From an uncultured Parabacteroides sp. (lineage in GTDB: Bacteria; Bacteroidota; Bacteroidia; Bacteroidales; Tannerellaceae), in NCBI RefSeq assembly GCF_905196875.1, contig NZ_CAJJWO010000064.1, forward strand, positions 1 to 29,334: 29,334 nt of DNA, written 5' to 3'. Position 1 is the stretch's first letter. The number at the start of each line of letters is the position of its first letter. Below are positions 23,689 to 29,334 of this stretch, piece after piece. A program made the position numbers and the translations under genes. The notes under the pieces are model-generated. The model did not search any database and was not told the origin of the DNA. It was given only the letters and a program-made list of their open reading frames with translations.

Positions 23689-26067
23689 TTAAAATTCTAG
23701 TTTATAACTGATATTACTGATAGGAATACTTTGTCCGTTCCGCTCCATCACACCGGATTTCAGGTTGTAATGATAGCCGTAATATTCTTTAGTCCCCGTT
23801 ACATTCAGTGCTTTGATTGCAAATTCATGCGCTACTTTCTTTTTATTTATTTTATAGCTGACGGTGAAGTTGGCGATGAACATGACCGGATATTGTTGTG
23901 AATAGGCGCGTGTCTCGTCATATTGCGCTTCCTTATCCGGATGAGTCAGGCTGGCTTCCGTATCGAGGGGAGAATAACGTTCTCCTCCCTGTAGGGTGAA
24001 TTTTGCATTGGCACTCAGGATATTTTGTTTGTTTTTCCCTAACATCCACTCCTTTCCGATTAAGGTGTTGAGTATATACCGCCGGTTGAAGCGGGTATTA
24101 TGCCAAACACCGTCTCCACCTTTGTATTTGGAATCAAAAACAGATGCCGTTATCAGATAATATAATCCTTTGCTCAGATACTTCTCCAGTGTGATGTCTA
24201 CTCCGATGTTACGTCCTTTCCCCTTGTTGACCAGGGCTTCTTCCACATAAAACTCTCTTCGGTTGAGGACGGAATAGGAACTGTCGGCAATGACCGGAAC
24301 ATCATATAGGAACTGGACATAAGGCTCGACTTTGAGAAGCAAATTGTCGGATAACTTATAACCGAGTGTCAGCATCAGGTGATGGGCTTTCGTGAAATCG
24401 AGATCCTTATTAACTAACTCCTTGCCGGAACTTTTTGAGTTGACGAAATAGACATCCATCTTTTCCGTGCGGCTATGTAAGCCGTAGGCCAAGGCAAGCG
24501 AGGTACGGGCGGTGGGTGTCCATTTCATTCCCAGGCGTGGTTCCAGCGTCCAGCTATTGTTGAGCGTCAGTATCTGACTGTTCACCCCGGCGTTTATAGA
24601 CAGTTGATTAGTTATCCCGAAAGCGGAACTGGTATAAACGGAGATCAGGTCGGTTTGTCCTTTCCCTTTGGACAGGGTATTTAGCGGGGCTGTTTCAAAC
24701 GGAGCCAGGTTCATTCTCATATCATAGAACATCCGGGTATAGGTGAAACCTGTCTGGTTAGTATGCTGTGCGCTGAATTTCCGGTTGTAAGACGAGGTTA
24801 GAGTCAGGTTTGTGTTCTTGTTCTTTTGGTAGGTGAACGGAGTGAAGGTATGATCGGCGGCATAGGAATCTTCGGTTGCATTCATTTCGGAATAAGTGGC
24901 GGCCAAAGTCGTTTTCAGCATCGCATCGTTCGGAAAGAAATAGCGGTGGCTGATTCCTCCGGCTGCCATATATTGTTTGGCTGTTGATTTGAAGTTGTCG
25001 CGGGTATGTTCCCATTCCTGCGGATTCTCTTCGAAGTCACCTTCATATTTATCGATCAGGCTGGTTCCCCAAACAGAGAAAGTTCCGGCTTTACGTGTCG
25101 GGAAGTTGAATTTGAAATTCAGATCTTGGTAATCAAGCGTACCCCCCATGTCTAATCCCGGATAGATGCGGTTCAATAACCCGGTCGTGGAATACCGGTA
25201 GTTGAATATATAGGAGGCCTGATGCTTTTTGCTTAAAGGGCCTTCCGATGCTATATCCAGACCTAATACGCCTGCCTGGATCGTATTTTCCATTTTCCGG
25301 TTATTTCCGTTCCGCAGTTTCATGTCGAATACCCCGGATACCGTGTTCCCGTATTCCGCAGGAAACGCACCGGTGAAAAAGTCGGAATTACCCAGAACCT
25401 GGCTGCTGAGTGAAGAAAGGATACCGCCTCCCAATATCGAAATATCGGCAAAATGATTCGGATTGGGTATTTCCACATCTTCCATCCTCCATTGTAACAG
25501 ATGGGGAGCATTCCCGTGGATGGATATCCCATTACTGGAAAGGTTGGCAGCTACACCGGCAAACGAACTGACCAGGCGTGCCGGATCATCCAGCCCACCG
25601 GCATAACGGCTGGCTTCTTCCACACTGAGCATACGGGCTCCGGTGACAGCCATCTTATTGAGAGGCTGTTCTTTGTTTATCTGCGGGCGGATAACGACTT
25701 CGCTTAATTCCTGAACATTCTCTTTCAGTGAGATATCCAGATAGACCTCCTTGGCGGAAGTGACAAGGACTTCCCGGAATATACCAGGTTCGTAACCTAA
25801 ATAAGTAGCCTGTACATTATGTCTTCCTATTGGAATGCCGGATAATACAAACTGCCCCTTTTCATCTGTGGTGGTTCCTGTTCCGGGCATATCCGGAAGC
25901 ATAATTGTCACATCCGGCATCGGGTGACCGGAGGCTTTGTCGATGACGGTTCCGCGTAGAGTTTGTGCGGGTTGGTTGTTTGCGGTTGGTTGGGCATAGC
26001 CACCGGATACAGACCAGATAAGCAGGAATAAAAAAGTGATTGTACGATACATATCTCTTTTGTTCAT
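23689..26067 (-). CDS. TonB-dependent outer-membrane receptor with carboxypeptidase-regulatory-like N-terminal domain
   Basis: The 792-residue protein has a signal peptide (TITFLFLLIWSVSGGYAQ), a CarboxypepD_reg-like domain (about 35-120: TLRGTVIDKASGHPMPDVTI, GQFVLSGIPIGRHNVQATYL), a plug (about 145-255: GGLDDPARLVSSFAGVA, GNSDFFTGAFPAEYGN) and a barrel ending in SNISYKLEF. No SusD-like gene is adjacent, so this is not a standard SusCD glycan-uptake pair, and the ligand is unknown. ATG 26067 is taken; ATG 26052 (MYRTITF) is equally plausible. It lies 63 bp ahead of the pseudokinase gene on the same strand, so receptor, two kinases and regulator probably form one unit. A TATCTTCG sequence at 26101-26094 is close to a -7 box. 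Confidence 0.92.
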   Translation of the reverse strand: MNKRDMYRTITFLFLLIWSVSGGYAQPTANNQPAQTLRGTVIDKASGHPMPDVTIMLPDMPGTGTTTDEKGQFVLSGIPIGRHNVQATYLGYEPGIFREVLVTSAKEVYLDISLKENVQELSEVVIRPQINKEQPLNKMAVTGARMLSVEEASRYAGGLDDPARLVSSFAGVAANLSSNGISIHGNAPHLLQWRMEDVEIPNPNHFADISILGGGILSSLSSQVLGNSDFFTGAFPAEYGNTVSGVFDMKLRNGNNRKMENTIQAGVLGLDIASEGPLSKKHQASYIFNYRYSTTGLLNRIYPGLDMGGTLDYQDLNFKFNFPTRKAGTFSVWGTSLIDKYEGDFEENPQEWEHTRDNFKSTAKQYMAAGGISHRYFFPNDAMLKTTLAATYSEMNATEDSYAADHTFTPFTYQKNKNTNLTLTSSYNRKFSAQHTNQTGFTYTRMFYDMRMNLAPFETAPLNTLSKGKGQTDLISVYTSSAFGITNQLSINAGVNSQILTLNNSWTLEPRLGMKWTPTARTSLALAYGLHSRTEKMDVYFVNSKSSGKELVNKDLDFTKAHHLMLTLGYKLSDNLLLKVEPYVQFLYDVPVIADSSYSVLNRREFYVEEALVNKGKGRNIGVDITLEKYLSKGLYYLITASVFDSKYKGGDGVWHNTRFNRRYILNTLIGKEWMLGKNKQNILSANAKFTLQGGERYSPLDTEASLTHPDKEAQYDETRAYSQQYPVMFIANFTVSYKINKKKVAHEFAIKALNVTGTKEYYGYHYNLKSGVMERNGQSIPISNISYKLEF

Positions 26068-26502
26068 AACTTTTTTGTTTTATGATTATGCGGCGAAGAT
26101 AGTCCTGTAAGAAAAGTGCTTTTGGGTTTGTAGACGGAAGTGCTTTTTTCGTATATAGAATTCTTATTACAGTCGACAAGGTCTTGTTTCGTTTCAGCAA
26201 AATAAAATAAGTTTACAATACGTCTATATAATAAGTTTGCATCGAAATTCAGTTTTCATGTGGCCTTGTATTACAGTTACGCCACTAACCAGACGGATTT
26301 ACTGACCTATTCGATGAACGGGCAAAACAATCTGGGTTTCCGTGTGGGTATTTGCTTCTGATAGGTTCGATTAATCTATAACTATCGGCTCTTAGAGCTT
26401 TGATTGAAAAAGCGCATAAATGATACAAATTTGTCAAAAAGTAAACCAGTAAATAGTATTTTTATTTATTAATTTGCGGTATTACCATAAAATGACAAGC
26501 GG
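26068..26502. other. Divergent intergenic region between the TonB receptor and rhamnosidase genes
   Basis: This 435-bp gap must hold the promoters of both flanking genes. On the minus side, TATCTTCG (26101-26094) is one mismatch from TAnnTTTG. On the plus side, TTTG near 26434 is followed after about 20 bp by TAGTATTTT, a weak -7 match, and ATTAATTTGC lies nearer the gene. The middle contains a short plus-strand frame resembling the C-terminus of an outer-membrane protein (26206-26361), annotated separately. Confidence 0.45.
26206..26361 (+). pseudogene. Possible 3' remnant of an outer-membrane barrel gene
   Basis: An open stretch of 51 codons after a stop at 26203-26205, without a start codon at its head, ends in TGA at 26359. 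The encoded peptide alternates hydrophobic and polar residues (FSFHVALYYSYATN, then LLTYSMNGQNNLGFRVGICF) and finishes with a C-terminal Phe, as in the last two strands of outer-membrane barrels. No frame upstream continues it. It looks like the surviving end of a deleted gene. It is short enough that chance cannot be excluded, and the parent family is not recognised. Confidence 0.35.
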
Positions 26503-29142
26503 ATGAAAAAGCTTATACTATTTATTACTGTTACTACTTTTCTTAGTTATTCCGGGGCAAACGGGCAGTCTGTTCGTTTGACCGACTTGCAGAGTGATCA
26601 TCTTGAAACTCCGATAGGTATTGATAATCCGGCTCCTCGTCTTTCGTGGAAAATGGACGACACTCGTCAAGGGGCAAAACAAACATCTTATCGTGTGTTG
26701 GTGGATAAAGACTCGATGAAAGTTGTAAACGGAAATGGCGATATATGGGATACCGGAAAAATAAATTCCGGGGATATGTTGATAACTTATGCGGGTAAAC
26801 AGCTTGAACCTTTTATTAAATATTACTGGAAAGTGATAGGTGGCGATCTGGAAAATAAGGAAATAACTTCACCTGTCAGCTCTTTTGAAATGGGGATGAT
26901 GAATATAAGGAACTGGCAGGGAGCCTGGATAGGTGATGGAAAAGATGTGAACTATCAACCTGCTCCTTATTTCCGTAAGAAGTTTGCAGCAGGTAAAACA
27001 ATAAAATCGGCACGAGCCTATATTGCCGCTGCCGGATTATATGAGTTATATATCAATGGGGAGAAAATAGGAGATCACCGCCTTGATCCGCTGTATACCC
27101 GTTTCGACCGACGTAACTTGTATGTAACTTACGATGTGACCAGTCAGCTTCAGAATGGGGATAATGCCATAGGTGTACTTCTTGGCAATGGATGGTATAA
27201 TCATCAATCGAAAGCCGTATGGGATTTCGACCGGGCCCCCTGGCGTAACAGACCTGCTTTCTGTATGGATCTTCGTATCACTTATAATGATGGTAGTATG
27301 GAAACTATTCCTACCGATCTTAGTTGGAAAACATCTTCGGGTGCATTAGTTTTCAACAGTATCTATACCGGGGAACATTACGATGCACGTCTCGAACAGA
27401 CAGGTTGGAATACTCCGGACTTTGATGACTCTAAATGGAATGGAGTTGGATATAGAGGCGTTCCTTCCCAAAATGTTACGGCACAACAAGCCCGTCCGAT
27501 CCGGAATGTATTGACTCTCCCGGCGAAATCTGTCAACAAAATAGATGAAAAGACGTATGTTTTTGATTTTGGTCAGAATATGTCGGGTGTTACCCGGACA
27601 AAAGTATCGGGAGAAAGAGGAGCAGAAGTAAGGATTAAACATGGAGAGCGGCTTTTTGATAATGGGCGTATCGATATGTCCAACATTGATGTTTATTATC
27701 GGGGAGATAAGGAAAAAGATCCTTTCCAGACAGATATCTTGATCCTTAGCGGTGGTAATGATGAATTTATGGCGAAGTTCAACTACAAAGGCTTCCGTTA
27801 TGTGGAAGTCACCAGCGATAAGCCGATCGAACTCAATCAAAACAGCCTGACTGCTTATTTCATGCACAGCGATGTCCCTTCTGTTGGGAATATTAATACT
27901 TCGAGCGAACTTGTCAATAAATTGTGGTGGGCAACCAATAACGCTTACCTGTCGAATTTGATGGGCTATCCGACCGACTGTCCGCAGCGTGAAAAGAACG
28001 GATGGACCGGAGACGGGCATTTTGCCATTGAAACGGCTTTGTATAATTTTGATGGAATCACCGTCTATGAGAAATGGCTGGCCGACCATCGCGACGAACA
28101 GCAACCCAACGGAGTACTCCCCGATATTATCCCGACAGGAGGATGGGGATACGGTACCGACAACGGGTTGGACTGGACAAGTACAATTGCCATTATCCCC
28201 TGGAACTTATATATGTTTTATGGCGATAGCAAACCACTGTCTGATTGTTATGAGAGTATTAAACGGTATGTCGATTATGTAGACCGTACAAGTCCTAACC
28301 ATCTGACTACCTGGGGGCGTGGAGATTGGGTGCCAGTCAAATCCCAGTCCAATAAGGAACTTACCTCTTCTATCTATTTTTACGTGGATGCCAGGATACT
28401 GGCGAATGCCGCTAAATTGTTTGATAAAAAGGATGATTATGCCTATTATACAGCATTAGCCGAGAAAATCAAAAACGCGGTAAATGATAAATACCTGAAT
28501 AAGGAGACTGGCATCTATGCGAATGGTAGCCAGACGGAATTAAGTGTTCCTTTGCAATGGAAAATAGTTCCTGACAATATGATAGCTAAAGTTGCACAAA
28601 ATCTGGCAAAGAAAGTGGAAGAGGCAGGGTTTCATCTGGATGTCGGTGTATTGGGAGCAAAAGCGATCCTGAATGCGTTGAGTGAAAACGGATATCCGGA
28701 GGTTGCCTATAAAGTTGCGGCACAAGATACCTATCCGTCGTGGGGGTGGTGGATTGTCAACGGAGCAACAACCTTATTGGAGAACTGGGACCTAAAAGCC
28801 GAACGCGATATTTCGGATAATCATATGATGTTCGGGGAGATCGGCGGATGGTTCTATAAAGGGTTAGGAGGTATTTTTCCCGATCCGGAAGAGCCAGGAT
28901 TCAAACATATATTACTACGTCCCAATTTTGTAAAAGAGTTGAAACATTTTGAGGCACAACATAATTCTCCTTACGGACGGATTATTTCGAAATGGGAGTG
29001 GAACAAGAAGAAGATCAAATATGAAGTGACTGTTCCTGCCAATAGCACGGCAACTCTTTATCTGCCGGATTATATAAAAGGTGACAAAGTCATCGAATTG
29101 GAATCAGGAAGGCATAATCTGGTTTTAACAGTATCGAAGTGA
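26503..29142 (+). CDS. Alpha-L-rhamnosidase, GH78 family
   Basis: Releases terminal alpha-L-rhamnose from plant glycans or flavonoid glycosides. The 879-residue protein has a signal peptide (MKKLILFITVTTFLSYSGANG), N-terminal beta-sandwich domains (LSWKMDDTRQGAKQTSYRVL; a carbohydrate-binding-like region with ARAYIAAAGLYELYINGEKI), an (alpha/alpha)6 catalytic barrel from about residue 460, and a C-terminal beta domain. The acidic residues of GH78 are present with conserved spacing: Asp 492, Glu 497 and Asp 504 in TDCPQREKNGWTGDGHF, and Glu 760 in NGATTLLENWD. Export is probably to the periplasm or surface. No susCD, sigma/anti-sigma or hybrid two-component genes flank it, so this is not a full utilisation locus. 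The nearest TonB receptor gene is divergent. Confidence 0.94.
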   Translation: MKKLILFITVTTFLSYSGANGQSVRLTDLQSDHLETPIGIDNPAPRLSWKMDDTRQGAKQTSYRVLVDKDSMKVVNGNGDIWDTGKINSGDMLITYAGKQLEPFIKYYWKVIGGDLENKEITSPVSSFEMGMMNIRNWQGAWIGDGKDVNYQPAPYFRKKFAAGKTIKSARAYIAAAGLYELYINGEKIGDHRLDPLYTRFDRRNLYVTYDVTSQLQNGDNAIGVLLGNGWYNHQSKAVWDFDRAPWRNRPAFCMDLRITYNDGSMETIPTDLSWKTSSGALVFNSIYTGEHYDARLEQTGWNTPDFDDSKWNGVGYRGVPSQNVTAQQARPIRNVLTLPAKSVNKIDEKTYVFDFGQNMSGVTRTKVSGERGAEVRIKHGERLFDNGRIDMSNIDVYYRGDKEKDPFQTDILILSGGNDEFMAKFNYKGFRYVEVTSDKPIELNQNSLTAYFMHSDVPSVGNINTSSELVNKLWWATNNAYLSNLMGYPTDCPQREKNGWTGDGHFAIETALYNFDGITVYEKWLADHRDEQQPNGVLPDIIPTGGWGYGTDNGLDWTSTIAIIPWNLYMFYGDSKPLSDCYESIKRYVDYVDRTSPNHLTTWGRGDWVPVKSQSNKELTSSIYFYVDARILANAAKLFDKKDDYAYYTALAEKIKNAVNDKYLNKETGIYANGSQTELSVPLQWKIVPDNMIAKVAQNLAKKVEEAGFHLDVGVLGAKAILNALSENGYPEVAYKVAAQDTYPSWGWWIVNGATTLLENWDLKAERDISDNHMMFGEIGGWFYKGLGGIFPDPEEPGFKHILLRPNFVKELKHFEAQHNSPYGRIISKWEWNKKKIKYEVTVPANSTATLYLPDYIKGDKVIELESGRHNLVLTVSK

Positions 29143-29147
29143 CTCTG

Positions 29148-29242
29148 TTTCCCTCCGCAGGGAACTGCAATTTCCTCGGCAGGGAACTGGCGTTTCCTTA
29201 GGAGGAAACTGTAGTTTCCTGCTCGGGAAACAGATAGGAAAC
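29148..29242. repeat. Tandem array of about 22-bp TTTCC...GGAAAC palindromic units
   Basis: Four units begin 6 bp after the rhamnosidase stop codon: 29148-29170 (23 bp), 29171-29192, 29193-29214 and 29215-29236 (22 bp each), plus a trailing GGAAAC. Each has TTTCC at the left, a variable centre and GGGAACTG, GGAAACTG or GGAAACAG at the right. Unit 3 has perfect TTTCCT / AGGAAA arms around TAGG. Period, arm type and position directly after a stop codon match the array at 1750-1849, though the arms are richer in G and C. Confidence 0.8.
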
Positions 29243-29247
29243 GACAT

Positions 29248-29284
29248 AAAAAAAGAGATACCTCAGTGAGATATCTCTTTTTTT
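29248..29284. terminator. Bidirectional terminator between the rhamnosidase and tRNA-Asn genes
   Basis: AAAAAAAGAGATA (29248-29260) pairs with TATCTCTTTTTTT (29272-29284), and CTC/GAG extends the stem inside. Poly-A on one side and poly-T on the other make it usable from both directions. It starts one base from the tRNA 3' end. Confidence 0.85.
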
Positions 29285-29285
29285 G

Positions 29286-29334
29286 CTCTTCCTCTTGGAC
29301 TTGAACCAAGGACCCTCTGATTAACAGTCAGATG
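29286..29334 (-). tRNA. tRNA-Asn (GUU), 3' part; 5' part outside window
   Basis: On the minus strand the anticodon arm is TCTGA-CTGTTAA-TCAGA, with anticodon GTT at 29325-29323. A GGGTC variable loop, the T arm CTTGG-TTCAAGT-CCAAG, the acceptor 3' strand AGGAAGA and discriminator G (29286) follow. CCA is not encoded: the next bases are CAAAA. The D arm and acceptor 5' strand lie beyond the window edge. Confidence 0.93.

Noticed and set aside
23689..26067. SusC-type glycan importer
   Set aside because: No SusD-like gene is adjacent, and at 792 residues it is shorter than typical SusC proteins; a generic TonB-dependent receptor is the safer call.
27346..28104. 252-codon open frame on the minus strand
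   Set aside because: It lies entirely inside the rhamnosidase gene, which has full catalytic motifs, and its translation resembles no protein family.

Overview
This window reads as chromosome of a gut-type Bacteroidales bacterium, most likely Parabacteroides or a close relative (genus is inference). Pointers are a Mfa1/Mfa2-type fimbrial pair, a one-chain SecDF, a long-form urocanate hydratase beside separate FtcD and cyclodeaminase genes, DUF4468 proteins, a TonB-dependent receptor, a GH78 alpha-L-rhamnosidase, and several TAnnTTTG (-7) promoter boxes of the Bacteroidetes sigma type.

Layout. (1) 1-1722: 3' end of a fimbrillin gene, a strong terminator, and a Mfa2/FimB-like lipoprotein. An array of 22-bp palindromic units and about 330 bp of apparently non-coding DNA follow. 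(2) 2.2-5.4 kb: gene for HU (minus), divergent from a three-gene operon of two rhomboid proteases and a membrane-anchored endonuclease/exonuclease/phosphatase protein. (3) 5.4-7.0 kb: two overlapping DUF4468 genes (minus), divergent from secDF (7.2-10.2 kb). (4) 10.4-16.7 kb: a compact histidine-degradation operon, hutU-ftcD-hutI-fchA-hutH. It converts histidine to glutamate through formimino-tetrahydrofolate, so ammonia is released and a one-carbon unit is saved. (5) 17.0-18.8 kb: an ECF sigma factor overlapping by ATGA a protein that joins a short cytoplasmic N-terminus and one membrane helix to a C-terminal outer-membrane barrel. (6) 26.1-18.9 kb (minus): TonB-dependent receptor, two LytS-type histidine kinases, a LytTR response regulator, trmB and mrp. 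The first kinase gene encodes a protein that has lost its phospho-acceptor His and the N-box Asn. (7) 26.5-29.3 kb: GH78 rhamnosidase, a second array of about 22-bp palindromic units, a bidirectional terminator and the 3' part of a tRNA-Asn gene.

Most of the window is ordinary core and accessory Bacteroidales content. The parts most worth a second look are the two related palindromic arrays that directly follow stop codons, the degenerate kinase paired with an intact one downstream of a TonB receptor gene, the sigma factor with its barrel-fused partner, a Mrp ATPase without its usual CxxC pair, and a possible small RNA at about 2024-2165. I saw no insertion sequence, CRISPR array, prophage or replication origin.
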